A program made the position numbers and the translations under genes. Below the pieces are notes generated by a model. It searched no databases and was not told the origin of the DNA. It worked only from the letters and a program-made list of their open reading frames with translations. Shown in pieces: positions 27,302 through 35,586 of a DNA stretch of 64,000 bases (its first letter is position 1; each line of letters opens with the position of its first letter). Source of the DNA: Cyanobacteria bacterium SIG29 (GTDB taxonomy: Bacteria; Cyanobacteriota; Vampirovibrionia; Gastranaerophilales; Gastranaerophilaceae); assembly GCA_015152515.1 (NCBI GenBank), contig SUTV01000001.1, positions 248,001-312,000 of the forward strand. Direction: 5' to 3'.

Positions 27302-28056
27302 TACATTTCCTCATTTTGTGGAATATTCAATCTGTAATAAAGTTGTTCTATAGCAGTTTCAACAACAGATGAATCTTTAGAAATTCTATTATGTTTTAAT
27401 TCATCGTCTTTAGGAATTGTACCTAAAGTTGTTAAATCATATTTATTTAACATTTCTAATAAAGGTTCAATTTCTTGCTTATTCACTTTATTTAAGATAA
27501 CACCCAATTGCTCGCCAGCTGCATATTTTGCGCTATATTCTTCAATTCTTTTTGCCAAATGAATTGCTGCTTCATTAGGTCTTGCTACAACCAAAGTTAC
27601 ATCTATTGGAATATCAACTAATTGATGAAGATATTTAAGGTCAAATTCACAATCAAAAATAACATAATCATATCTAGCAATAAGCTTTACTAAAGCGTCA
27701 TTCAATTGTTTTGTAATAGGACATCTACAATCTTTTGAACCAATCAACCAAGAAACTATAATATCTGTACTATCATCAAGTGGTTCAAGAATATCTTCTA
27801 AAGCCCATTCAATAAACTCTTGTTTTGACATATTTTCAGGAATGCCAGTTTTATATTCGTGCTTTCCACTTCTAATTCCATAAATAGTTTGACGAATATC
27901 TTTGCCAAAACTATGACCAAGTTCAGCCGTTAAATCATTATCAAATAGCAAGATAGATTTATCAGGATGTTTTTTTCTTAAAACACGCCATAAAGCTTTA
28001 ACAATAGTTGTTTTACCATTTCCGCTTTTACCTGTAACTGCTATTGAAACTGTCAT
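27301..28056 (-). CDS. MinD/ParA/CooC-like P-loop ATPase
   Basis: The protein is 251 residues. A deviant Walker A, VTGKSGNGKTTIVKAL (about residues 7-22, with the signature early lysine), places it in the SIMIBI class near MinD, ParA and the CooC nickel-insertion ATPases. A Walker B-like YVIFDCEFDLKYLHQL follows near 131, then VTLVVARPNEAAI and LGVILNKVNK. The CRCP pair (about 110) recalls Cys residues that bridge some dimeric metallochaperone ATPases. It sits between queE and folD, one base from folD. The role is unknown: an enzyme maturation factor or a positioning ATPase are both possible. Confidence 0.75.
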   Translation of the reverse strand: MTVSIAVTGKSGNGKTTIVKALWRVLRKKHPDKSILLFDNDLTAELGHSFGKDIRQTIYGIRSGKHEYKTGIPENMSKQEFIEWALEDILEPLDDSTDIIVSWLIGSKDCRCPITKQLNDALVKLIARYDYVIFDCEFDLKYLHQLVDIPIDVTLVVARPNEAAIHLAKRIEEYSAKYAAGEQLGVILNKVNKQEIEPLLEMLNKYDLTTLGTIPKDDELKHNRISKDSSVVETAIEQLYYRLNIPQNEEM

Positions 28057-28082
28057 TAAAAATCTCCACTACCCTTTTAATA

Positions 28083-28754
28083 TTATAACAAATTTAAAAA
28101 TTTATGCACCTGTGGGATTAATCGCACATTTTCATATTTATTAGCAAATTTATAAAAAGTATTGTGAATAATTTCAGGTTTTACATTTAAACCATTTTCA
28201 TCCATTTTTGGCTGTAAAATAATTAAAAGATTATCTTTTTTTGCCAAGTTGATAGTATTATCAATTTCCATTTCTGTAATATTTTCATCAAATACTACTT
28301 TAATATAAATTTCTTTTTTAGCATTTAATGCTACTTCAATGAAATCATTATGAACAGTAAATAAATCACCATTTCCAGAAGTAGATGGAAGTTTTATATC
28401 CATAGAAATAATATCAATTTTATCTATAACTTTTTCTAAATTTTTATATAAAGTACCGTTTGTTTCTAAAAAAATTTTTTTATTAACCAATGGCAAAAAT
28501 TCTAATAAAAAATTAATTTCAAAAAGTGGTTCACCACCAGTCAAACTAACACTGTGAACTTTATCATGCTGATTTACAATATTAGCAAGTTCTAAAGGAG
28601 TATAATCATTCAAATCAGAAAAGAAATCTGTATCACAATAACTACAGCTTAAATTACATTTAGTAAATCTAACAAAAAGTTGATTATAACCAACATAAGG
28701 CCCCTCACCTTGAGCTGATTCAAATATTTCTTTAATGAATATTTTATTTTCCAT
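28083..28754 (-). CDS. queE: 7-carboxy-7-deazaguanine synthase
   Basis: Radical SAM enzyme of the preQ0/queuosine pathway. The protein is 223 residues with IFESAQGEGPYVGYNQLFVRF (cited in part, about 10-30), the cluster motif CNLSCSYCDTDF (about 33-44), VSLTGGEPLFE (about 69) and ETNGTLYKN (about 97). FolE2 (8595-9386) makes the precursor and Tgt (52785-53900) uses the product, so three pathway enzymes are within the window although not adjacent. It overlaps the dnaJ gene by 11 bases. Confidence 0.94.
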   Translation of the reverse strand: MENKIFIKEIFESAQGEGPYVGYNQLFVRFTKCNLSCSYCDTDFFSDLNDYTPLELANIVNQHDKVHSVSLTGGEPLFEINFLLEFLPLVNKKIFLETNGTLYKNLEKVIDKIDIISMDIKLPSTSGNGDLFTVHNDFIEVALNAKKEIYIKVVFDENITEMEIDNTINLAKKDNLLIILQPKMDENGLNVKPEIIHNTFYKFANKYENVRLIPQVHKFLNLL

Positions 28755-29781
28755 TTTTCATCTCTTTTCTCACATCAAATGATGATAATTCTTTTAATTT
28801 AGAATACAAGTTTTTTTCCTCTTCAGAAAGTTTTTCAGGTAATTTAATTACTATGGTAATAATCATGTCTCCCTTTTTAGATTTTACCTTATTTTCTATA
28901 CCTTGAGAAGCCAATCTCAACTTTTGACCAGATGAAGTCATAGGAGGAATTTTAACTGTAATATTTCCATCAAAAGAAGGTACTTTAACCTCTGCACCTA
29001 AAACAGCCTCAAATGGAGTAATTGGAAGATTACATAAAACATCTAAACCATCAATTTCAAAATACGGATTTTTTTCAAGATTAATAATCAAATACAAATC
29101 GCCGTCTTTACCGCCATTTAAACCTTTATTACCCTCTTTTTTAACCCTTACTTTTGAATCTTGTGATACACCTTTGGGAATTTTCACATTAATTTTCTTT
29201 TGAAGAGAAATAACACCACTGCCCTTGCACATAGTACACTGTGCACCATTTATAAATTTATGTCCGCCACAATTTGGACAAGGTTCTGTATGTAATATAT
29301 TAACTTTTCTATTTGTTCCTTGAACTGCTTCAAAACAAGAAATTGTTACATCAACATTAATATCTTCACCATTTATAGGCTTTTTAACTTCATTCTGAAC
29401 ATTAGGGTTCTTTGTAGTATGAAAAAGATTATCTAAAGCGTCATTAAATGTTTTTCCAAAAGATTGTGGTTCTTGTGAATGCTGTTTAGCTTTTTTTATG
29501 TATTCTTCATACTTATTTTTTCTTTTTGTTTCAAATTCTTTTTTAATTTTCTCTTTATAAAATCCACGCAAAACATCATATTTTTTACGAGAAGTTTCAT
29601 CTATCAAAATATCATATGCTTCTTTTATTTCTTTAAATTTTTCAACATCACTATTTGAAGACGCAACATCTGGATGATATTTTATTGCTAATTTTCTAAA
29701 AGATGATTTAATTTCTTCGGCTGTTGCTTCATAAGTAATATTTAAAATTTTATATAAATCTTTGTTATAATAATTCGCCAA
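28744..29781 (-). CDS. DnaJ-family (Hsp40) co-chaperone with a half-size zinc region
   Basis: The 345-residue protein stimulates DnaK. The J domain is residues 1-68 (LYKILNITYEAT, AIKYHPDV with HPD). A linker follows, then a Cys-rich region with only two CxxC-type motifs (CPNCGGHK and CTMCKGSG, about 160-180) instead of the usual four, then the substrate-binding C-terminal domains (KKINVKIPKGVSQDSKVRV on). An open frame extends to 29832, but a TTG at 29781 with TTAGGAG 8 bases upstream gives the normal J-domain start (LANYYNKDLYKIL). Canonical DnaJ and DnaK are not in the window, so this may be an accessory paralogue. Confidence 0.88.
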   Translation of the reverse strand: MANYYNKDLYKILNITYEATAEEIKSSFRKLAIKYHPDVASSNSDVEKFKEIKEAYDILIDETSRKKYDVLRGFYKEKIKKEFETKRKNKYEEYIKKAKQHSQEPQSFGKTFNDALDNLFHTTKNPNVQNEVKKPINGEDINVDVTISCFEAVQGTNRKVNILHTEPCPNCGGHKFINGAQCTMCKGSGVISLQKKINVKIPKGVSQDSKVRVKKEGNKGLNGGKDGDLYLIINLEKNPYFEIDGLDVLCNLPITPFEAVLGAEVKVPSFDGNITVKIPPMTSSGQKLRLASQGIENKVKSKKGDMIITIVIKLPEKLSEEEKNLYSKLKELSSFDVRKEMKNGK

Positions 29782-29855
29782 AATCTGCTCTCCTAATATA
29801 ATTTTTACGGAAGAGAAAAAAATAATCAACATATTTTATAATTAATATACTTTTA

Positions 29856-29884
29856 TTTACAAGAAAACCGTATTAGAATATAAA
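29856..29884 (+). promoter_or_regulatory. Promoter for glyA
   Basis: TTTACA and TATAAA are separated by 17 bases, about 30 bases before the glyA ATG. Confidence 0.6.
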
Positions 29885-29914
29885 CAATAGATTAAATAGG
29901 TTAGGGGTGCGTAC

Positions 29915-31162
29915 ATGGAACTAGAAATCATAAAACAAACAGACGTTGAAGTTGCTGAACTTATTGAAAAAGAACTTAAAAGACAACAAACAACAATCGA
30001 ATTAATCGCTAGCGAAAACTTTACATCAAAAGCAGTTATGGCGGCATGCGGAAGTGTTTTAACAAACAAATATGCAGAAGGAAAACCACACAAAAGATTT
30101 TATAATGGTTGCGAAAATGTTGATATCATTGAAGAATTAGCACAAGAACGCGCTAAAAAATTATTTAACGCGGAACATGCCAATGTGCAACCACATAGCG
30201 GCGCTCAAGCAAACATGGCAGTATTTATGTATGCTGTTAAACCTGGTGATACAGTAATGGGCATGGACTTATCAAATGGTGGTCACTTATCACATGGTTC
30301 ACCAGTAAATTTTTCTGGTTTATATTTCAACATTGTTTCATACGGAATTAACGACAATGGCGAAATTGATTATGACAATGTTAGAGAGCTAGCACTTAAA
30401 CACAAACCAAAATTAATTATTTGTGGTGCAAGCAACTATTCAAAAATTATCGACTTCAAAAAATTCAAAGAAATTGCTGATGAAGTTGGTGCTTTATTAT
30501 TAGCAGATATTGCACATATTGCAGCATTAGTAGCAACAGGCGAACACCCAAGCCCATTCCCTTATGCCGACTTTGTTACAACAACAACTCACAAAACATT
30601 AAGAGGTCCTCGTGGCGGTATTATTATGTGCAAAGAAGAACACGCAATGGGTATTGATAAAACAGTATTCCCAGGAATGCAAGGTGGACCACTTGAACAC
30701 ATTATAGCTGGTAAAGCAATTGCGCTTAAAGAAGCTTTATCTGATGATTTTAAAACATATGCAAAACAAGTTAAAGCAAACGCAAAAGCGTTAGCTAATT
30801 CATTAATGAATGAAGGGCTTGATATTGTTGGCAATGGAACAGAAAACCACTTAATGACATTAGATTTAAGAAAAACAGGAAAAACTGGTAAAGATATTGC
30901 AAATATGCTAGAACTTGTTGGTATTACAGCAAATAAAAATACAGTACCAAATGACCCACAAAGTCCATTTGTAACTTCTGGCGTAAGACTTGGTTCACCT
31001 GCTGTTACAACAAGAGGCTTTAAAGAAGAAGATATGAAAGAAGTAGGCAAAATTATTGCTGAAGCAGTTAAAATATCTGATTCAAAAGATGAAGAGAAAA
31101 TAAAAGAATTAAAAGCTCGTTCTTTAGCTCTTTGCGAAAAATACCCACTATATAAGGATTAA
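29915..31162 (+). CDS. glyA: Serine hydroxymethyltransferase
   Basis: PLP enzyme converting serine and THF to glycine and methylene-THF. It is 415 residues with [13 protein letters not shown] (about 30), [15 protein letters not shown] (about 50), [12 protein letters not shown] (about 90), the PLP lysine in [14 protein letters not shown] (about 220-233) and [13 protein letters not shown] (about 355). It starts a long plus-strand block; the wecA-like gene begins 2 bases after it. Confidence 0.98.
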   Translation: MELEIIKQTDVEVAELIEKELKRQQTTIELIASENFTSKAVMAACGSVLTNKYAEGKPHKRFYNGCENVDIIEELAQERAKKLFNAEHANVQPHSGAQANMAVFMYAVKPGDTVMGMDLSNGGHLSHGSPVNFSGLYFNIVSYGINDNGEIDYDNVRELALKHKPKLIICGASNYSKIIDFKKFKEIADEVGALLLADIAHIAALVATGEHPSPFPYADFVTTTTHKTLRGPRGGIIMCKEEHAMGIDKTVFPGMQGGPLEHIIAGKAIALKEALSDDFKTYAKQVKANAKALANSLMNEGLDIVGNGTENHLMTLDLRKTGKTGKDIANMLELVGITANKNTVPNDPQSPFVTSGVRLGSPAVTTRGFKEEDMKEVGKIIAEAVKISDSKDEEKIKELKARSLALCEKYPLYKD

Positions 31163-31164
31163 TC

Positions 31165-32220
31165 ATGACAGTTCTTCAGTTATCGGAAGCGAATGTAATA
31201 GGGACAGTAATCGCCTTTATTTTAGGTCTATTCATTGTTCCATTAGTAATATCTTTTTCAGAGAAAAAAGGTCTTTTAGACAAACCAAATGAAAGAAAAA
31301 TTCATTCGCATCCGATACCTAGACTCGGTGGCGTATCTATTTGGATTTGTACAATTCTATCCTTTTTTGCATTAATTTTATTAAGCTATTATCCATACCG
31401 TTCTTTATTATCAGGATTATTAGTTGGTAGTTCATTAATGTTTTTATTAGGATTAGTAGATGACATTTTTGGATTAAGCGCAAAATTCAAATTTCTTATT
31501 CAAATATCTATTGCAACCATAGTTTTTTGTTTAGGTGTAAAAATAAGTTCTATATTTTTACCAATCATAGGATTAATAGATTTACCACTTTGTATTTCAT
31601 ATATATTGACAATTGGATGGATTGTTGGAATTAGCAACGCCGTTAATTTCATTGATGGGGTTGATGGTTTAGCAGGTTCTGTTATAACTATAAGTGCTGT
31701 TACAATCGGATTAATAGCTTTAGGATTAACACCAACAGATGTTGTAATAAGTTTAGTTGGATTTATTTTAGCTGGTTCAATGCTGGGATTTTTAACATAC
31801 AATTTTAATCCTGCAAAAATATTTATGGGTGATTCTGGTGCTTTATTTGGCGGTTTTTTACTAGCAACATTATCTGTAATGTATTCTATGAAAGCAAATG
31901 ATTTTAAAATGTACACGCCTTTATTAGTTTTAGCTGTACCAATAATAGATATTACTTTTTCTTCAATAAGAAGAATTTTAAAAGGAACGTCACCTTTTGT
32001 TGCTGATGCAGAGCATATCCATCACAAATTATTAAATTTTGGATTATCACAAAACCAAGCCGTATTTGTATTAGTGATTTTTTCATTAATTATGGGTTGG
32101 TTAGCAACATACATTGCGGCATATGACACTACAAAATATTTCGTATATGCTGTTATAATATCTATAGTAATGATAATATTAAACAGATATGCAAAAACTG
32201 GTGAAAACAATAAGGAATAG
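31165..32220 (+). CDS. Undecaprenyl-phosphate HexNAc-1-phosphate transferase (WecA/TagO/MraY family)
   Basis: Polytopic membrane enzyme of 351 residues and about ten or eleven hydrophobic segments. It would load the first sugar phosphate onto undecaprenyl phosphate for surface polysaccharide. Motifs seen are KIHSHPIPRLGG (about 42), GLVDDIFGLS (about 95), NAVNFIDGVDGLAGS (about 153), FMGDSGALFGG (about 213) and the C-terminal HIHHKLL (about 285). These match the GlcNAc-1-P transferase group (WecA, TagO) more than MraY. It may feed the same glycan that uses the rhamnose from rfbCBDA; that link is inference. Confidence 0.92.
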   Translation: MTVLQLSEANVIGTVIAFILGLFIVPLVISFSEKKGLLDKPNERKIHSHPIPRLGGVSIWICTILSFFALILLSYYPYRSLLSGLLVGSSLMFLLGLVDDIFGLSAKFKFLIQISIATIVFCLGVKISSIFLPIIGLIDLPLCISYILTIGWIVGISNAVNFIDGVDGLAGSVITISAVTIGLIALGLTPTDVVISLVGFILAGSMLGFLTYNFNPAKIFMGDSGALFGGFLLATLSVMYSMKANDFKMYTPLLVLAVPIIDITFSSIRRILKGTSPFVADAEHIHHKLLNFGLSQNQAVFVLVIFSLIMGWLATYIAAYDTTKYFVYAVIISIVMIILNRYAKTGENNKE

Positions 32221-32223
32221 TAA

Positions 32224-32814
32224 ATGACAGTAAGAAAAGTTGTTAAATATGGAACCCCATCTTTAAGAGAAAAATCAAAAGAAGTACATAAAATATCTAA
32301 AAAAGTTCAAATATTAATTGATGACCTATACGATACAATGTATGCAACAAATGGCGTTGGTCTTGCTGCACCTCAAATTGGAGAAAATTTAAGAATTTTT
32401 GTTATTGATACAGGAATTGATGCAAAATCAATGAACCCTATCACATTTATAAATCCTAAAATCATTAAAAAAGAAGGTGCTGTTAATTCTTACGAAGGAT
32501 GTTTAAGTTTTCCTGAAGCATATTCTAATGTAAGAAGATACAGTTATGTAAAAGTAAAAGCATTAGATATTAAAGGTCGTCCATTTATTATCGAAGCAAA
32601 AGATGGTTCTCTTTTAGCAAGGGCTATTCAACATGAATTTGACCATCTTGATGGTGTGTTATTTATCGACCACTGCAGAAACAGATTTGAAACAGATAAA
32701 ATATTAGCAGACAAAGGACTTTCTCCTACTGATCCTAATTATTTACTTGATGAAAAAGAATTAGAAGAAGAAATTCAAAAATTACCACCTGTCGAGGAGA
32801 AAAAAGTTGATTAA
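32224..32814 (+). CDS. def: Peptide deformylase
   Basis: Removes the formyl group from nascent N-formyl-methionine. The protein is 196 residues with the three family motifs GVGLAAPQIG (about 41), EGCLSFPE (about 97, metal-binding Cys) and QHEFDHLDGVLF (about 136, metal-binding His pair and catalytic Glu). The acidic C-terminal tail of about 40 residues is longer than needed. It overlaps fmt by 8 bases, the usual def-fmt pair. Confidence 0.98.
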   Translation: MTVRKVVKYGTPSLREKSKEVHKISKKVQILIDDLYDTMYATNGVGLAAPQIGENLRIFVIDTGIDAKSMNPITFINPKIIKKEGAVNSYEGCLSFPEAYSNVRRYSYVKVKALDIKGRPFIIEAKDGSLLARAIQHEFDHLDGVLFIDHCRNRFETDKILADKGLSPTDPNYLLDEKELEEEIQKLPPVEEKKVD

Positions 32815-33745
32815 AATTATTTATATGGGCACTCCCGACATTGCAGTAAAAAGTTTAGAAAAATTAAATGAAGAATTTGAAGTAATTGCAGTTGTAACCC
32901 AACCGGATAGACCTAAAGGCAGAGGAAATAAACTAACACCTCCACCTGTTAAAGAATGTGCCATAAAAAATAACATTCCTTGCTATCAAACAGAACGCAT
33001 TAGCAAAGATGAAGAATTACTTACAAAATTAAAAGAATTAAAACCTGATTTTTTTGTAACTTTTGCATTTGGACAAATTTTATCTCAAGAAGTTTTGGAT
33101 ATACCAAAATTTTCAACTATAAATTTGCACGCTTCTTTATTACCAAAATATAGAGGCGCAAACCCTATTCAAAGATGTATTTACAACGGAGATTGTAAAA
33201 CAGGCATTACTACAATGCTTACAGTTCTTGAACTTGATGCAGGCGATATTTGTGAAACAGAAGAAATTACAATCACAGAAGAAATGACAAATATCGAACT
33301 TAAAGAAATTATTTCTGATAAATCACCATCTTTATTATGTTCAACACTAAAAGGACTTTATTCTGGTGAATTAATTCCTCAAAAACAATGCTGTGATGGT
33401 GTAACTATTGCTAAAAAATTCAATAAACAAGATGGTTTAATTGATTGGACAAATAGCGCAAAAAATATTCACAATCAAATTCGTTCAATGGTAGATTTCC
33501 CAACTGCTTATACTTACTTTAATGAAAAACTTTTAAAAATTATTGAATCAAAAGTTATTTCAACAGAGTGTAAAAATGGAATTTGTGGTGAAATTATAAA
33601 TGTAAATAAAAATGGAATTGAAATTATAACAAAAGAAGGCACTCTTTTAATCACAAAAGTAAAACCAGAAAGCAAAGGAATAATGAATGCATTTGATTTT
33701 GCAAATGGAAACAAAATAAAACCTTCAATGAAGCTAGGAGAATAA
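32807..33745 (+). CDS. fmt: Methionyl-tRNA formyltransferase
   Basis: Formylates initiator Met-tRNA. The 312-residue protein has the N-terminal domain IIYMGTPDIAVKSLEKL, the RPKGRGNKLTPPPVKE loop (about 43), the catalytic INLHASLLPKYRGANPIQ (about 104) and LDAGDI (about 141), followed by the C-terminal tRNA-binding barrel. The start is a TTG with GAGGAG 7 bases upstream; an in-frame ATG five codons later would cut the first beta strand. Full-length and paired with def, so this is the housekeeping copy rather than the paralogue at 11714-12658. Confidence 0.97.
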   Translation: MIKIIYMGTPDIAVKSLEKLNEEFEVIAVVTQPDRPKGRGNKLTPPPVKECAIKNNIPCYQTERISKDEELLTKLKELKPDFFVTFAFGQILSQEVLDIPKFSTINLHASLLPKYRGANPIQRCIYNGDCKTGITTMLTVLELDAGDICETEEITITEEMTNIELKEIISDKSPSLLCSTLKGLYSGELIPQKQCCDGVTIAKKFNKQDGLIDWTNSAKNIHNQIRSMVDFPTAYTYFNEKLLKIIESKVISTECKNGICGEIINVNKNGIEIITKEGTLLITKVKPESKGIMNAFDFANGNKIKPSMKLGE

Positions 33746-33746
33746 A

Positions 33747-34112
33747 ATGCAACAACGTGGAATTAGAGGTGCAATAACTATTGAAGAAAATACAATTGAA
33801 GCTGTAAAATCAGCAACAATTGAACTAATTTCAGAATTAAAAAAACAAAATAATTATGATGAAAAAGATATTTCTAATGTTATTTTTACTTTAACAAACG
33901 ATATAGATTGTATTTATCCAGCAAAAATAGCACGCGAAGAATTTGCAAGTTGGAAATATGTTCCAATGATGTGTTTTAACGAGTTAGAAATAAAAAATTC
34001 TTTAAGAAAATGTTTAAGAATTCTTATAACTATCAATTCTAATCTTGCACAAGATGAAATAAAACATGTATATTTAAAAGGTGCAGCAGATTTAAGAAAA
34101 GATTTAAAATGA
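33747..34112 (+). CDS. aroH: Chorismate mutase, AroH type
   Basis: Rearranges chorismate to prephenate for phenylalanine and tyrosine. The protein is 121 residues, the trimeric Bacillus-type fold. Characteristic elements are RGIRGAITIEENT at the start, active-site region IFTLTNDIDCIYPAKIARE (about 49) and WKYVPMMCFNEL (about 71), ending HVYLKGAADLRKDL. It starts one base after fmt and overlaps the next gene by 4 bases (ATGA). Confidence 0.95.
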   Translation: MQQRGIRGAITIEENTIEAVKSATIELISELKKQNNYDEKDISNVIFTLTNDIDCIYPAKIAREEFASWKYVPMMCFNELEIKNSLRKCLRILITINSNLAQDEIKHVYLKGAADLRKDLK

Positions 34113-35275
34113 AAATATTAATTGTAGGCTCAGACTTAAATTCTCTTTTACTTGCTAAATATATCAAAATGCAAGATAATCAACATGATATTTATATAAC
34201 AACAACCGATAATTCTGACCCACAAACATATACAGCATTAAACATAAGAGAAAATGACATTGCTTCAATAATAGATTTTGTAAAATATAATGGAATTGAA
34301 TTTACAATTGCATTATCAAATTATGCGATTATCAACGGTATTGCTGATGCTTTCAAAAAAGAAGAATTTGTTATTTTTGCACCATATTCAGAAGCTGCTA
34401 GAATTACATTCTTTAACAGCATTGCAAAAAAAGTAATGTATAAACTTAAAATTGCAACACCAAGATTTGGTATCTTCGACAGAGAAAATTTAGCAACTGA
34501 TTATGTAAGACGATTAAACTTTCCAATTGTTATCGAAAATGATTTTACGCTAATGGAAAGAGAAAACGATATTTGTACTTGCTTCTCAAAAGCTAAAGAT
34601 AAAATCCAAAAAATATTTGAAGAAAATAACCAAAAAATTGTAATTGAAAACTACATAAACGAAGATCCGATATATGTTTATTTTATAACAGATGGTTATA
34701 ACGCTCTTCCTTTAATAGATTTAGAAAGAATTTCTGGAAAGAACTACACAAGCATAAACGCTCCAACAAAAAAAATTTCAGAAGAAATATACATAAAATT
34801 ATTACAAAATGTTATTTATCCAATCATAGACGACATAACAAAATATACAGATAATTATGTTGGAATTTTAGGATTAAAGATTAAACTGATACATAATGAT
34901 TTTTATGTACATGAAATCTATAATAATTTCCAATATTATGATTTACAGGCATTCTTATCATTATTAAACGAAAATCTCTTAAATGTTTTATATGATTGTG
35001 CTAATGGATGCCTTGCTGATAATTACAATTATATTAAATTAGACGATAAATACTCATACACAATTGCAATAGATAAAAATAAAATAAATAAACAAGAAAA
35101 TTGTGAAGAAGAATTCTTTGAAAGCGAAGATAATCAAAAATACATAATCACCACAAAAAGCGCAACAATGAATAAAGCACATGATGATTTATGTGAGTAC
35201 ATTGAAACAATTGCAGACGAAGATATAATAAAAAACATTACAAATAGTTTTAAACAAAGAGAGCTAGCTTTATAA
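34109..35275 (+). CDS. Divergent PurD-like ATP-grasp protein
   Basis: This 388-residue protein resembles phosphoribosylamine-glycine ligase in outline: MKILIVGSD start, IVGS..NSLLLAKYI, NDIASIIDFVKYNGIEF (about 50), FVIFAPYSEAARI (about 88), FNSIAKKVMYKLKIATPRFGIFD (cited in part, about 103-125), then an ATP-grasp-like region. The glycine-rich GREHA element and GPNTGGMG of real PurD are missing; the latter position reads INAPTKKIS. It is therefore probably not the purine enzyme. It overlaps aroH by 4 bases and shares its last base region with the ylxR start. Catalysis uncertain. Confidence 0.65.
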   Translation: MKILIVGSDLNSLLLAKYIKMQDNQHDIYITTTDNSDPQTYTALNIRENDIASIIDFVKYNGIEFTIALSNYAIINGIADAFKKEEFVIFAPYSEAARITFFNSIAKKVMYKLKIATPRFGIFDRENLATDYVRRLNFPIVIENDFTLMERENDICTCFSKAKDKIQKIFEENNQKIVIENYINEDPIYVYFITDGYNALPLIDLERISGKNYTSINAPTKKISEEIYIKLLQNVIYPIIDDITKYTDNYVGILGLKIKLIHNDFYVHEIYNNFQYYDLQAFLSLLNENLLNVLYDCANGCLADNYNYIKLDDKYSYTIAIDKNKINKQENCEEEFFESEDNQKYIITTKSATMNKAHDDLCEYIETIADEDIIKNITNSFKQRELAL

Positions 35276-35538
35276 TGAAAAACAATAAATTTTTAAGACA
35301 ATGTATCAGCTGCCGAAATCAAAAAACAAAAGAAGAACTTATAAGAATTACTAAAAATAATCAAAATAATTTAGCACAAATAAATATCAATAATGAAATT
35401 GAAGGTCGTTCTGTATACATATGTAAAAATGAACATTGTATTGAAAATGCCTTCAAAAAGAATAGAATTGAAGGTTTGCTAAAGTGCAAGTTGCCCGAAA
35501 ACATTAAATTAGAGGTCTACACTATACTTAAAAACTAA
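35275..35538 (+). CDS. ylxR: YlxR family nucleic-acid-binding protein (DUF448)
   Basis: An 87-residue protein with the family start RQCISCRNQKTKEELIRI (about 8-25), then GRSVYICKNEHCIENAFKKNRI (cited in part, about 44-65). YlxR proteins lie between nusA and infB in many bacteria and are thought to bind RNA. Here the gene precedes infB by about 50 bases, but nusA is not upstream; aroH and a PurD-like gene occupy that place, so the usual nusA-ylxR-infB order is broken on the left. Confidence 0.93.
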   Translation: MKNNKFLRQCISCRNQKTKEELIRITKNNQNNLAQININNEIEGRSVYICKNEHCIENAFKKNRIEGLLKCKLPENIKLEVYTILKN

Positions 35539-35586
35539 TTTGTGTTACAACTATTATATGGTTGTAAATAAAAACGGAAAACAATA

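Noticed and set aside
30589-31050. 153-codon open frame antisense to glyA
   Set aside because: It is fully inside glyA on the opposite strand, with no ribosome site and a low-complexity Ser/Pro/Phe-rich product. The frame stays open because the codons used by glyA avoid antisense stops.
35546-35567. TTACAAC/GTTGTAA hairpin before infB as terminator
   Set aside because: The stem is 7 bp without a T-run, so it is not an intrinsic terminator. It may be a weak leader structure only.
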